A stretch of 64,000 nucleotides of DNA from Zopfochytrium polystomum (taxonomy: Eukaryota > Chytridiomycota > Chytridiomycetes > Chytridiales > Chytridiaceae): NCBI GenBank assembly GCA_025765615.1, contig JAIVFJ010000005.1, forward strand, positions 372,001 to 436,000, in the 5' to 3' direction. Positions 11,816 through 24,804 of the stretch are shown here, one piece after another. How positions within the stretch are numbered: the stretch's first letter is position 1; each line of letters opens with the position of its first letter. The notes beneath the pieces are model-generated. The model ran no database searches, was not told the origin of the DNA, and saw nothing but the letters and a program-made list of their open reading frames with translations. A program made the translations under genes and the position numbers.

Positions 11816-13495
11816 CACCCAGTGCCTTCAACTCTTCCAAGACGTTGTTGGACTGAGGTAGCCTTTGGCTCCAGCCTATGGGTGACTCCTGGCTTGCAGC
11901 GGTCACGACAGTCCCTTTCCATGTGGTGAACGTATGCCTTGTGGTAACCACACCAGTAGTGTGGCCCATCCCAACGACAAGGGGAGCGAGAGCGGTTTTG
12001 GTTGTCATGGGTGTTGCAACCCTGTTGTCATTGTTCCTGTAGTTGCTTCCTTGGTGATTGTTTTGTTCTGGTTGCTCAAGGTCATTACAACCTCCTTGGT
12101 TATGGTCACTTCAGTGGCGTCTATCATCGCCGTTGTCATTGTTGTCACACTGGTTTGTTGCCTGCTTGACACCAGTTGCAGTTGTTGCAGTGGCTCCTGC
12201 AGTCTTCCTCTTCATCTGCCTCAAGGGCAGTCAAGACAGCAGTAAGCTCATCCATGATGTTCTGTTGATTGTCAAAGTGGGCGTCATTGTTTCAAAGTGC
12301 TGCCACAAATGGTCCAAAACGGCTATGAGCTGAGCCGCGTGCGAGCTGTGTGCGAGGTCTGTGCGCAGTTTGCTCTGCAGTTTGCGCACAAACTCATCAA
12401 GTCTGTTCTGGCCATGACCTTGGATGAATAGTGGCTGAAGTCGCTCAATCTCGTGCACATAAGCATTCAGATCTCGGCAACGCAAGGGGCTTTGAGTGTC
12501 TGTGTGTAGCTGCAGCCCCGCCCATCTGTTTTCAAAATCATCAATCGAGCTGGATGGGCTGGCATTGTTGAGTGTTCAGCGAATGGCAGCCACACAGTCT
12601 TGACAGAGGCGAACGTTGCAGCAGAGCTCAAACAAGTGCGAGGTCGCTGGGAGCCTGATCATCAAAGCTGACTGAGCTGTTTCGTTCTCCTTGATGAGGG
12701 TGGCTGTTGAGATTAGAGCCTATGAAGACAGCTTCCTATGTCAACAGCAGCCTTGTCGCCGCTGATGCGACTGACACTGAGTCAGGTAAGCCAAAAGGCC
12801 TAATCTGAATCCAACAAAAAGAGTTAGGTGAAGATAGCAGTGATTCTAGCTTTGCTCTCCTAGACTTCGCTGGTGAGGACAATGCGATTAGAATCACACT
12901 CAATGGGTTCAGAGAAATGTTGAACCAGGGCAGGTCACAGCATCCCCAGGTCACCTGACTTTGTCTGAACCAATGTTGGACCAGGGACTGGTTGATTTGA
13001 AATGCCCCTGATGATTTGAAATCATCTTTCCTCTGTGGGAAGATTGGTCACTGCACACAGACCTCTGGATAGAGCTTGGTTGATTTGAAATGCTCTGAAT
13101 ATTTCAAATCAACCTCCCTCTTTGGGAAGGGGTTTACAACACCTCTCCAGAGCAAAGTCCTGTCTGAAGCAGCTTGCAACTTGTTCAGATAGGCAAAACA
13201 GGAAAACTGGTCAACCTCCCTGCAGGAGTATAAATTGGGCAGAGTTTTCTTACTGAGAAAAAAAGGGCACTCTCACTCCAATTTGCCAGTCCCTGTCTAA
13301 AACAAGCTCTTTTTACCCACTTGCCCTTGGTCACTTGCTACACTCCCTTGTACAAGTTCTTGATTCAAGCCTCGGTTCCTTGACTATTCCACCTTCTTGC
13401 AAGGCTGCCCCCACTCACAACATCACCTTCTACACTGCAACTTCAACAGTGGCGTGCATCTTCAGCACAGCATTCATGAACTCTGATGAAGTCAT
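11816..13495 (-). pseudogene. gag: copia gag (capsid and zinc knuckle), interrupted
   Basis: Begins at ATG 13495 (MTSSEFMNAVLKMHA), is interrupted by the solo LTR at 12705-13448 and resumes as TLIKENETAQ at 12704. It shows a copia gag (UBN2-like) region with RCRDLNAYVHEIERL and QNRLDEFVRKLQSKLR (12231-12485), then a Cys/His cluster HYWCGYHK..HHMERDC near 11900-11960 that resembles the retroviral CCHC knuckle. An in-frame stop interrupts it near 12590. The frame runs out of this segment at 11816 directly into the piece starting at 10052 if the intervening element is removed. Confidence 0.75.
12705..13448. mobile_element. Solo LTR (family L2) in copia gag
   Basis: 744 bp, ends TGTTGA..TTCAACA, flanked by the 5-bp direct repeat GTGGC (12700-12704 and 13449-13453). 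Removal restores the gag frame. It has a TATA-like gtataaatt at about 13228 and several palindromes built on TGATTTGAAATCA, including 14-bp arms at 13078-13091 and 13101-13114. The related copy at 17115-18008 is in the opposite direction. The TGTTGA/TCAACA termini are typical of Ty1/copia LTRs; the internal region of this family is not in the window. Confidence 0.85.
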
Positions 13496-13569
13496 GATGT
13501 GATGCTAAATCCAGTACTTGACAGTCTTCGACAGCCACAATTGGTCCAGCATCAGCTTACTCATTTTTT

Positions 13570-13990
13570 TTTTTATTGTTCCAGCCCCAGAGGGGCTGGC
13601 GGAAAGAGAAAGAGCCATCAACAGTGAACCATAATGGACTACTTCCAGGTATCACCTCAGCAAACCCACCCCATGCGCTACAGACTTACAGCGTTGTCAG
13701 GCATCTCCACCGCACACAAAGCCACAATGATCAAAGGAGAAGGGGAAAACACAGAATCAAGAAAGTAGAGAAGTAAATCAGAAGGAGGTCATTGTAAGAG
13801 AGGGGAACAGCTGTGAACAGTGAGGGTTGGGATAAGTCAGATTAGGCTATGGCCCATGTCAATATTGAGAAGGGCAACAATGGGCTCAGTGAAAGTTGGG
13901 GGGCTCAGCAGGAGATGGGTGACGAGTGGCTCTTGCTTGTTGGCATGAGGGAAGTTGTATTGTGTGGTGAAGCCAGATAATGCCTGCAAC
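13570..13990 (-). repeat. SINE-like repeat S with longer 5' part, copy 2
   Basis: On the minus strand it runs from 'aacttgttgcaggcattat' through 'tgctgagccccc' and 'ggtggagatgcctgac' to 'ggctggaacaat' and an A-run (13566-13575 on the plus strand reads as T). It is the same long form as 60595-61044, so the family has a body of at least 420 bp ending in poly(A), like a SINE or the 3' end of a LINE. Confidence 0.65.
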
Positions 13991-14179
13991 AAGTTTTATG
14001 CAGCCGAGGTAGTGGTCAATCCATCTGGAAGATGTCTTGGTGCGCAAAAGCCAGATGCCTGGGCAAGTGTCAGTGGAGTGCCGGCAACTACATGTGGTGC
14101 AGTGAGGTTGAGAGGGTTGTGAAGAGCTGTCACAAGTTCTGTGGGATGATGGAGGAGGTTGTTGTTGAAAATGGAAAGG

Positions 14180-14730
14180 TTGAGGAGCAAAGTTCTCGAA
14201 GAAAGAGTTGAAGAGATCAAGCAAGAGTAATAGTCAGAGGGGCAAGAGCCAGTGGGGAAATCAAGAACAAGAGTTGTTGTCAGAAGGGCAAGAGCCCAAA
14301 TGGAAGTTCAAAAGGAAAGGTAAACAAATATGCGTTGTGATAGTAGTCAGGGTAGGCAAGGCCTGAGTCAGAGTTCCGAAAGTTGGAGGAGCATCAAGGG
14401 TTATAGTCAGAGGGGCAAAAGCCAGGTAAATGAATAAGTTGTAGTGAGTGAGGTTTCAAGGGATAGGAAGCGGCAAGGCAAAGTCATAAAAAGATAGTGA
14501 TAAAGAAGAGGGAAATGGGAAGATGACTGGGAGATTTGGTGGTTGAAGAGAAGAAGGTTCTGGTGAGGTGAAGTGGCAATGTTCTCGAAGAGCGAGTTGA
14601 AGAGATAAAGAATGAGTAATATTCGCTGCAATAGTAGTCAAAGTGGGCAAAGCCTGAGTCAGAATTCCCAAAAGGGAAGGTTGGAAGGCAGCATCAAGGT
14701 CCATAGTCAGAGGGGCAAAAGCCAGGTAAA
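14180..14730. repeat. Degenerate tandem repeat region
   Basis: Units such as 'agtcagaggggcaaaagcc' (14404, 14706), 'ttctcgaagaaagagttg' / 'ttctcgaagagcgagttg' (14191, 14582) and 'gcctgagtcagag/aattcc' (14362, 14653) recur about 290-390 bp apart. A related piece lies at 36465-36790. No conserved protein recognised. Confidence 0.55.
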
Positions 14731-14889
14731 AAACGAGGGCAGTAGGGTTGGAATCAAAAGTGAAGGATAATAGGACAAGCAACCATTCTGTCGATGAGGA
14801 ACATGTTGGTGATCGCGCCTGGCGTGTCAGAAGGGCACCAACAGACTTGAGTCGGTGTGGAGCAATAAAGCTTGTTTATGAAACCGTTT

Positions 14890-15285
14890 ACTATCAGTGA
14901 GTGAGTGGAAGGAGTGAATGAAGTGGAGATGTGTGTTTGTGGGTGGTCCTTCTCCCCAACTTGGAGAGAAAGAGAAAGAACTCTGTTATGAATAATTGAT
15001 ACAAATGATGATATGCACACTGTAATAGTTGCTTGGCAAGTGTGGCTGGCACAGGGTAAAACCTCTCCTATATTATCTGCTTGACCAGAGAAGGAAGAAA
15101 ACTGTTGACACTGGGTTTCTGTTCCACTTAGTACTTGGATTATTTGTCATCAGCGCAAGCCAGCGCCCAGGTTTGCATTGGCAGTGGCTCACTCTCCCAT
15201 GGGCATTGTGAGAACAATAACTGACAGTCACAATAGGTTCAGGTCCATCTTGTGCCTCTTGCTGCTAACCAGTCAGTTCCGCCTA
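14890..15285 (-). repeat. Dispersed repeat B, copy 2
   Basis: Reverse complement of 3165-3560, by the shared 'gtgagtggaaggagtgaatg', 'ggagaaagagaaag' and 'ttatctgcttg' landmarks. The adjacent 14800-14890 resembles 33330-33410. Confidence 0.7.
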
Positions 15286-15871
15286 ACAGCTAGAAGATAT
15301 CACAGTCAAGTTTGCACCTCACATCCAGGCAGCGTCATCTTCTATTTTGGTTTTGGATGCAAGGGAGCAGACAGTTTGTCACTCATGTCAAAGTTATTTC
15401 AATTTGCTGAGGGCAAGCATGCTGGAATAGGTGATTATCCATTGTGACAAACCGATGTTGCCAATTGGTAACAGCAACAGAGTTATGATGGCAAAAACGC
15501 TCCATAGGAATCCTCCACCACCACCACCACCACCTCCTCCCCCACCAAACGGGCATCAACAGGAGTATGCCTTCACGTTTTCTAGCTCAATCAATACGCT
15601 AGCACTGTTCCTGCACAGAGCTGCAGCTGCAGCGGTGAAGGCTGTGCAGTGGGGCAGCGTACAGCAAGTGCTATGGCCGGTGGCTGCAGTGCAGCTTGTG
15701 CCTATGCCCTCAACTGCTGCACAGCTGCCTATTTTTTGGAGTGTTGTAGTTGTTGCAGACATCCTCATCGAGGAATGTCTACAACAACCACAAGAAGACT
15801 TGAAAGAAAGTCAGGAAAAAACAAAGAAAAGGAAAGGCAGGTCGAGAGAGAGACAGAGAGAAAGAGGGTGA

Positions 15872-15939
<68 letters not shown>

Positions 15940-16789
15940 AAGGTATTTTAAGAGGAAAAATCAACCCGTCCCAATCAAAAAATTCCTCACGCTGTCTCAC
16001 CAACGTCTTTGTCCTCAGCCTTGCACCATCCAAGTTGACTGACTCACCCTCACCCACAGCAGGACCACCGCAACCACCCCCCCGCTGGCCGCCCCATCTT
16101 CTACGGACTCACTGACACCCTCCTCTCGCACCTCGCCGCCGAACCCAGCGGACTTTGCCCTCGACGCTGCTGCTGTCGACACTTGCTCCACATGCTTGTC
16201 GCCACCTGGAAATGCCAACTGGCCACCACCTCCAGCGAACCGCTCAGCAACCCCATCACAGCCGTCGACGTGTGTGTTTCCAAACATGACATCTCTCATA
16301 CGACATGAAAAAAACTAACAAAAACAACAAAAACAAACCAGCAAACCAAAGCCGTCAAGTTTGTCACACAAGTCAGCCCAAGCAAGAACCTTCTTTCCCA
16401 CCACCGTCTCTCTCCAATGCAATTCTAACACATGTTGGGCCTACAGTCGCTGCTGCACAATCCCATGCATCCAAGTGGCAGTGGGGGACTGGACTGGTGG
16501 GGTGACTGCAGGAGCGCACTGCAGGGACTGGCGGCGCTTTGCCAAGGCTCATCTCGCAGGTGGTGGTGCAGGGGGCTTGACAGCCGGCTGGGTCAGCATC
16601 TGTAGGTTGCCATTCTTGGTGGCAGTATGGTGCGTGTGGGACAGGAAGGGCGGAAATATCAATAAATGGATTAAGACAATTCTTTTCTGACAATTCTGAG
16701 CACTGGCGGGAGCAGTGAAGGGCACTGGCAATACTGGGTCCATAATGGGCCCTACTGTAATCTGGCAGATTTAGCATGATGTCAACATC
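15286..16789. other. Low-complexity stretch without a supported gene
   Basis: Contains a CCA/CCT run (15508-15547), a glutamine/alanine-like GC-rich part and a (GA)n microsatellite (about 15880-15935). Open frames here are made of low-complexity codons. No conserved motif seen. Confidence 0.5.
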
Positions 16790-18665
16790 ACAGAAAAAAT
16801 GGGACCTGGTGTCTGTTGAATTAAATCAGAACTGTCTTCCACTTAACAGAACCAGACACAACTTGTCTCACTCCAAGGAGAAGTTCCAACTCAATCCAAG
16901 GAGGGGGCACACAGGGGTGGGAGACAGTGGGACTCTTCTTACTTCATCCTACTAGGACACAGACATCTGCTTCACCAAGCCAGAGGAATCCCCTATCTTA
17001 GAAGCAAGGAAGGTTAACACCCACTCCCTCACCCAAATGTGGCACCATGACATCACAGGCATTAATCTGAGAGAAAGAGGGTCTTAACCCAGTGAAGACC
17101 AGGCCACCAGAGGCTGCTGAAATTGCAGTGTAGAAGGCGACGTTATGAGTGGAGGCCGCGTCGCAAGAAGGTGGATGGGTTGAGGAACCGAGGCTTGAAT
17201 TGAGAACTTGTGTGAGGGAGCGAGTGTAGCCAGCAACCAAGGGCAAGTGGGTAAGGAGAGCTTGTTTTAGACAGGGACTGGCAAATCGGAGTGAGAGTGC
17301 TTTTTTTCAATAAGAAAACTCTGCCCAATTTATACTCCTGCAGGAAGGTTGACCAGTTTTCCTCTTCTGCCTATCTGAACAAGTTGCAAAATGCTTCAGA
17401 TAGGATTTTGCTCTGGGGAGGTGTTGTAAACCCCTTCCCAGAGAGGGAAGGTGATTTGAAAATATTTAGAGCATCAAATCAACCAAGCTCTGTGTGGAGC
17501 CCTGTGTGCTAGCAACTGGTCTCCCCACAGAGAGGGAAAATGAATTGAAATCTTCAGGAGCATTTCAAATCAACCAAGGTCTGTCCAGAGGTCTGTGTGC
17601 AGTGACCAGTCTTCCCACAGAGGAAAGATGATTTGAAATCATCAGGGGCATTTCAAATCAATCAGTCGCTGGTTCAACATTGGTTCAGACAACAGTCAAC
17701 TGACCTGGAGCTGCTGTGGGCTGCCCTGGTCCAACATTGGTTCAGACAAAAGTCAGGTGATCTGGGCAGCTGTGGGCTGCCCCAGTTCAACATTTCTCTG
17801 AACCCATTGAGTGTGATTCTAATCGCATTGTCCTCGCCGTCGAAGCCTAGGAAAGCAAAGCTAGAATCAATGCCGTCTTCAACTAACTCTTTTCGTTGGA
17901 TTCAGATCAGGCCTTTTGGCTTACCTGACTTAGTGCAAGTCGCATCAGTGGTGGCAATGAGGCTGCTGTCGACATAGGAAGCTGGCTTCCTAGGCTCAAA
18001 TCTCAACAGAGGCCACAGGAGCCAACAACCAGGGAGGAGGGAGCATACCTGAGAGACCATTCCTGCAGCAGTACCTGACCAGACAGCTCATTCATATCCC
18101 CTTGAGAGACCTGGATTTGACTAGATGTATTGACAGGAACCTAGAGGCACCACCACAGATTTACCCTCCATCCTTCCATCACCAAGTGGCTCCTACCCAG
18201 TCCAACCTAAGCATGCAGAATTGGTGAGGTGCACAGGGGCTTGAACCCAGCACACTGCCATGATGGCCAAGAGGACTTCAACCTCCTGTCACACACCAGG
18301 GGACTGCCACCCCCAGCTCTACATACAGTCAGGAAGAAAAGGGTAGGCAAGGGACTTCAGGCACAGGTTCACACAGTCAACAAGATGGGGGGCAGCTGCT
18401 TAAATAGGAAAGGGTTGGAATCACCAGGGAGGAGGAAAAAGGAGGGAAAACACATACAAACCAGCAAACAATAAATAATGGGAGGAGTGAGTCACCAAGA
18501 AATGGGGCTGGCCCAGCCAAACAAGGAAGACAGCCCAGAGAATCATGGGGCATTTCTTGGCAAATAGAGTGGAGAGGGCTGGCAAGAAATGATTGATGCA
18601 GATAAGAAGACAGTCACTCTCAGCCACACAAGAAAGAAAAGACACAGACAGAGACAACAAGGAAG
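16790..18665 (+). repeat. Repeat R, copy interrupted by a solo LTR
   Basis: The two halves 16790-17114 and 18009-18665 match the uninterrupted copy at 37640-38665 in the same order and orientation. The break falls between 'ccaccagaggc' and 'gaggccacagg', corresponding to 'ccaccaaaggccaaaggaa' in the intact copy. R has no clear coding content; its right part contains a tRNA-like 'cttgaaccc' segment on the minus strand. Confidence 0.8.
17115..18008 (-). mobile_element. Solo LTR (family L2) in repeat R
   Basis: 894 bp. Minus-strand ends TGTTGAGATT..TTTCAGCA, with the 5-bp target duplication GAGGC at 17110-17114 and 18009-18013. Similar to 12705-13448 in inverted orientation, including the TATA-like motif and the TTTCAAATCA palindromes; about 150 bp longer because a 'ttggttcagaca..gtca' segment and another block are duplicated. 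Confidence 0.88.
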
Positions 18666-18689
18666 AAATAAAGCCTAGTCACATTTTGC

Positions 18690-19065
18690 CAGCAAAACGA
18701 GGGTTGAGACAGGGTGGTAATCCTCACAATTACCAGTCAAAAGTGGGAATACTCTTAATTTATTTGAGGTCACAGGCTTGACAGCCTGTCGTCCTCACAC
18801 GCTGCTGGCTCTATGTTGGAGTGAGGACCCTAACTGACTAACACAGCCAAATGCCCTGAACCTGAATAACTGATAAACTGCCAAAGTAAATGTCAGGCTG
18901 GAAGGAGAAGATATTCTGAATGCTGGAAAATACCTGTTCTCACAAGAGATTTCTTTATTATTTGGTTACAGATGAAAGAAAGTGAAAGATAAAACCTGAT
19001 AAACTGCCACAGTAAATGGCAGGTGGGAAGAGGAAGATATTCTAAATGCTGGAAAATACCTTCAA
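18690..19065. repeat. Repeat D copy 1 and a local duplication
   Basis: 18725-18810 ('tttgaggtcacaggcttgac', 'agcctgtcgtcctcac') matches 39225-39310. Next to it a segment 'tgataaactgcc..ggaaaatacc' occurs twice, at about 18870-18935 and 18995-19065. Confidence 0.6.
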
Positions 19066-19107
19066 GGAAAAAGAAAACGTCAAAGTTAAAACCTCTCAAA
19101 ATAATTA

Positions 19108-19253
<146 letters not shown>

Positions 19254-19439
19254 AGACTGCGCAAGCATCCGCCGAGTATCCAAAATGGCGGCGGTGTTGT
19301 CGAGATCGCGGCCAAAGGCTGTGATAACGGCAAAGGTGGTGACGCAGGTGACGAGATCGCGACCGAAGGCCACGATTGCTGCAAGAAACGAAGTAAGGTT
19401 GAAGGTGCGACTACTGGCGACAGTGTTTTACCTGAAACA

Positions 19440-20160
19440 GTGCGCCGATCGCTTTGGGGGGGCAGGTTTGAGGACTTCAGAGACAAAACGGCCAGCCTTA
19501 TCTCCCAGACACAAGCAAGCTCACTTGGACTTTGCTCAAAAATTTGAGAACTGGACTGTTGAGGTTTTTAAGTGTGTCATCTGGTCTGATGAGACTAAAT
19601 TCAACATGGATGGCTCAGCCAGCATGGCTATGCTTGGGGAAAACCACTGCAAGAGCGACACCAAGAAGTTCGGCAGTGGTTTCCAGATGGTTTGGGGTGC
19701 TATGCCCTGGACTGGAGTGCTGCAAATGGCATTTTTAGAAGGAAGAATAGTCTCAGAACAAAATTGACAATTCTGGAAAATAGTCTTATCTCTAGCCTGG
19801 ATGAAATGGGACTTGACCCTGCAGGGATTACCTTTCAGCAAGACAACAATCCAAAGCACAAATCAAAAATACACCAAGGGATGGCTGGAAGAGAAGGAAT
19901 TTTGTTGTGTTGAGTGGCCAGCTCAATCTCCAGACCTGAATCCTATCGAGCATCTATGGAGAGATTTGAAAACTCAGCTCAAGTCCTATGAAAGACCACC
20001 AAGATCAAAGGCAGAGCTCCAAGGCAAATCTGCTGCCAGTCGACGTAAATTCCCCCTGAATATTGCTAGAACTTGATTGAACGTATGCCCAGAAGGATTG
20101 CTGCTGTGATTGCAGCAGGTGGGGGTCACACTACATACTGAATAAAAATTTTGTTGGACA
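19440..20160 (+). pseudogene. Tc1/mariner transposase remnant
   Basis: DDE landmarks in order: VIWSDETKFNMDGS (first Asp, ~19580), FQMVWGAMPWTG (~19680), ITFQQDNNPKHKSK (second Asp, ~19830) and EWPAQSPDLNPIEHLW (third acidic residue, ~19905-19960). The blocks lie in different frames, so at least two frameshifts separate them, and the N-terminal paired-type HTH is missing. The tail GGGHTTY-like region and AT-rich end fall at 20110-20160. No inverted terminal repeats could be paired. Dead element. Confidence 0.85.
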
Positions 20161-20362
20161 TCCGCGGTTCACTTCCTTTGCCTCTTACTCGCTCAATTCA
20201 AAAGTTAGGGGAATGAAATTTTGTGCACAGCTTAGTCTAACGTAAGGCAAAATTTGCTGAATTTCTCAAATTTTATAATGGTCTTATGCATGTGTGACAG
20301 CACTTGGCAGAGCATTGTCAAAAAATTGACCCAATTTTGTGAGCCCATTGAACCTGCTGGGG

Positions 20363-20393
<31 letters not shown>

Positions 20394-20990
20394 AGCGACA
20401 CCCAGAGCGCTTTTACCAGACTTATTTCTCTTCTGACTTGAAATGCCATTTTGATAGAGTGGCTACCGATTTAGGAACCCAAAAACTCCTGATATTTTGT
20501 CCTCAAAACATTGTTCCCGGCGCAGCCACAGCAACTGCCCTGGAATGAGCCGGATTTATCCCCGCAGGCAATGCTATGCAGTGATGGGCCGAGCCCAATG
20601 GTGCACCAAAGCAGATGCCTTCCAATGGTTGACGTGGGACATCACTAAACTCTGAACGCAGATGAAAGGTTCAGTTTGCAGTGACGAAGCCTTGACTGCG
20701 CAGATCGTGCAATTGCAATAAACAAATGAAAATCCGTGTACATCTTCTTCATATGCAGGGTTGTTGGCCCTGCAAATCTCACAGCCATATTTTATTATTT
20801 CAGCTGTACCTCCATTCGCCAGCTCAACCTTGAAAACATTCTGAGCCACTGTATTTGGTCCTTTGGGGGCGTTGAGTAGGTCCGATACTGAAAAAAAAAG
20901 ACAAAGAAGTTCAAATGTGCTTGCTTTGGCAGGGTGTTTTAAGTTTCCGTGTTATTACTACTGTGTCACAGGCTTGGGAAGTAAATTTAT
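20161..20990. other. Intergenic, no supported gene
   Basis: Holds an A-run of about 30 (20362-20391) and the 3' flank of RGP1. A minus-strand open frame at 20574-20849 has no recognised similarity and was not annotated. Confidence 0.5.
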
Positions 20991-23683
20991 TCAAAAAATT
21001 TCGAAGGAGCGAATCGATGCCTTCTTGCCAGTTTTCGTCGGCAAAACGCGCAAAGGGATCAGGCACTCGAAAGCCTCAACATCGGAACGTTCGACTGCGG
21101 ATTGGTGCACGAAGTTGGTATCCTTTGCGGAGGATCGCATCAATGGCACCGATCGCTTCGTACCAGTTATGAATTCGATTCGAAGCACCCACGACAGTGA
21201 TACTGGATTTGAGAATTTGAGAAATAATAGATTAGCTGCTGCAATCAAAAAACGCTTCGTGGACATACCAGCGTTTGTCTTGAACTCTGGTGATGAGCCC
21301 ACAGGAATAGGAAGTGAGATTCCGGTGCGGACAGTGTTGAGTACATAATTGTGCTGTTCGGCAAAAACCCGTCGAGTTGCCTTTACCAAACCCGGCTTGG
21401 CTCGGGCCAAAAATGACGCTTCTACATTTTCCGAATGTTCAAGGAAGAGCGAGATCTGAAGAAAATCAAAGCAAACAGGGAGTTCAAATCAGAACAGAGC
21501 TATCCGAGCTCCATCGAATTTGCCTAAAAGAGCCACAAAACGAACCTGAAAACACGGAATTGTGCACTTAGTAAAGTTGAGGACGCCAGTCACCGTTTCG
21601 CCTAATCGGTACGTTCCCCGTTGAAGTATTAGATGGGCAACATGGTCGTTGTTTTTGCAGATCTCAAATGACACTGGGACGGTCGTCAACAGTCATTCTT
21701 CATGCCGAAGCGCTCTCACCTTTGGAGGACGACTGACACGTCATCACGAGTCGCTGCATTGTTGTGAGCTCAGATTCATCATCATGTTGAGTTACTATCG
21801 TGACAGCGGAGCTTATCAGATAGGTCTGAACTTCTTTGCGCGGTAAGTGACGTACTTAATTTCATTCGGGGCTTTTCGGAAGGTTTCACGTCAGTGACTA
21901 GGGCTATCCTGGATTGGTCAACATTAACAATGTACGGATCGAGGATGTCGAAAGGCGGAAGCTCTCCTCCTTTTGCTGTTCATAAACACTCAGTGGCGCA
22001 CTTCGCTCAGTAAGGGAGGATGGCTTACGATCTAACTTTGGCATCAACCGGAAGGGAATATGAAAAATTTGAGATCTTTTGGAGGCCCCCGCTCTTTGAA
22101 TGCCAACGACGAGTTTGTACGAGAATCGAATCACTTTCCCTCGGTGAGAAGGCGGAAGCTGACCCGGTAGGCGGATTTCAAATTTAACTGCAAGAGGTCT
22201 TGTGAGGGATTGAACCTAAAGCCAACAAGTCAGCACTTACAGGACTTCGACTCTCCAGGAGCCAAGGCCATATTGTGAAACATTATCGACGGTGGTACAC
22301 TATACAAGGGATACGATTTCTCTTCATGACAATCAGTTTTAAAGGGATATTGCGGCCGTGTCACACACCTTTCGCGTTGCTTGGGGAGTCTGCAGTCAGC
22401 TCTGCCATTCCCAAAGTACCGCCACCACCAGGTCCAGAACCTGCTACGCGGTACATGACTTTATTCTTTAAAGCCTCCAAAGCAGTTGTTTTGAGAAATG
22501 TTGAGTCAACGGTGAAGTGCCCGGTCATTTGCGCAAACGCCCATGCCAGCTCCTCCGTTCCCGCCGTTGGAGGAACAAGACTGGCCGTTTCCTGCTTTGT
22601 TCGTTCACTTTGACTTCGGCGAGCGACGTAAGGCAACTCTGCCCTCATGGCCGCAACGTCTGCCGAATTAATAGCAGTGACGGCTGTACCCGTTGGGGAT
22701 AGCACTCCTGCCGGAGCTGGAGAGAATGATCCAACGGAGAGTACGGAAGATGGCCGAGGAACTCGACTAGGGGTATTTGCAACAGAAATAGAAAATGGCG
22801 AAAACGAGGTTGCTGTGGACGATGCGGGGCTTCTTATTGGAGACTCGCTATGACGCAGGGGGCCAGCCCTTCCTGCGTTGAGAGATGTCGCTGCACCATC
22901 CACATTTGACAAAAATATCCGATCCGTTGGAGAGGTGCGTACGCTACCTGCAGTTGCAATTGATGTTTGCGGTTCAATCGCTGTCGAAGCACGCGTTTCC
23001 CCGCCGAAGAAAAAGGAAGAAGGGGAAGTCATATCGGGGTCTGACGATTGTTGCGCGACGAGTTGAGGAATTGTGTTCAACCGAAGGCGGGGTGCGTCCG
23101 CTCGTCCACTCTCAATGCTGGAACGTGATTGAGGGACAGCCCGATCGACCTCCAAAGCTGGTGACGGAATTGCATCAGAGGCCAAGGTTTCCGAGAGCAG
23201 AGGTCTGGCTGTGTTGACACGACCATCGTTTACGGTATCGAATGAGTGATTAGCGGTCTCCCTTTCTTCCGTCTCGGCTCGTGGGGTAATCGTCTCGGTC
23301 TTCCACGGACTTAAGCCCAGCGCAGATAGGATTCCAATAGAATTGGTGTTCTTCTTATCACCAGCCACTTCCGCAGGGCTCTCACGCTCACTTCGCTCTG
23401 TCGATGAAGGGGTCCCTGGAATGAACGACCGCAGAGAAGGAATCGAGATTGTCTTTCGAATAAGTTGGGAAATAGATGACCGCTTGGCCTGAGAGGATGA
23501 TGGCTTGGTACTTGGAGATGGAGATCGACTGCCGGGCGGCTGACCTTTGGCTGTGTGCGCGGCTAGGCTATGCGGCAACGAGGGGGGCGCCGCGGTGTTT
23601 CGAAAGGTGAGGACGCAAGAGAAGGTCTCGCCTGTGAAGAAGACACCATCATCGGACAGGACAGCATCCAAAACAACGCTCAT
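20991..23683 (-). CDS. RGP1: RGP1, Ric1-Rgp1 Rab GEF subunit
   Basis: Eight exons, join(20991..21202,21269..21455,21546..21673,21720..21794,21856..21966,22029..22187,22241..22321,22369..23683), about 755 aa; the acceptor at 21966 is uncertain by 3 nt steps. N-terminal arrestin-like strand SVVLDAVLSDDGVFFTGETF, a long Ser/Pro-rich insert (residues ~45-370), then TGHFTVDSTFL, PPSIMFHNMALAPGESKS, KVIRFSYKLVVGIQR, SFEICKNNDHVAHL..YRLGET, RRVFAEQHNYVLNTVRTGIS and ECLIPLRVLPT. These match the Rgp1 family. Known role: with Ric1 it activates Ypt6/Rab6 at the Golgi for endosome-to-Golgi traffic. It follows ARF1 on the same strand; the chosen ATG is 32 nt past the ARF1 stop, and an in-frame ATG (23716) overlaps that stop. 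The donor after exon 6 is GTTCGT. Confidence 0.88.
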
Positions 23684-23715
23684 TCTGTGAACTTTATTCA
23701 TTTGAAGTTGCTTCA

Positions 23716-24804
<1,089 letters not shown>

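Larger units (their letters stand above)
3655..13495 (-). mobile_element. Ty1/copia retrotransposon, nested and split
   Basis: One copia-type coding body on the minus strand, in the order gag (13495 down), zinc knuckle, protease, integrase, reverse transcriptase (down to 3655), interrupted by three younger insertions: solo LTR 12705-13448, element X 10053-11810, and a truncated Ty3/gypsy piece 4959-8311. Removing them with their duplicated 5-bp targets leaves about 4.0 kb, a normal copia coding length. Two of the joins restore an open frame exactly: in gag (..KMHA|TLIKEN..) and after the zinc knuckle (..ALGAV|QRFTQ..). No flanking LTR pair of its own could be assigned. It carries at least one stop in gag and is dead here. 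Confidence 0.85.

Noticed and set aside
11934..12245. Plus-strand frame rich in Val/Leu/Ile that looks like a multi-pass membrane protein
   Set aside because: It is antisense to the copia gag coding region, which has real family similarity on the minus strand.
14180..14730. Repeat region considered as a CRISPR-like array
   Set aside because: Units are degenerate and 290-390 bp apart, without regular spacers; the genome is eukaryotic.
15431..15951. Proline-run and Arg-Glu-run frames
   Set aside because: Low-complexity translation of CCA/CCT and GA repeats, no conserved motif.
20574..20849. Possible extra exon of RGP1 with several cysteines
   Set aside because: The RGP1 frame ends with a proper stop at 20991 after the conserved C-terminal motif, and no splice path to this frame was seen.
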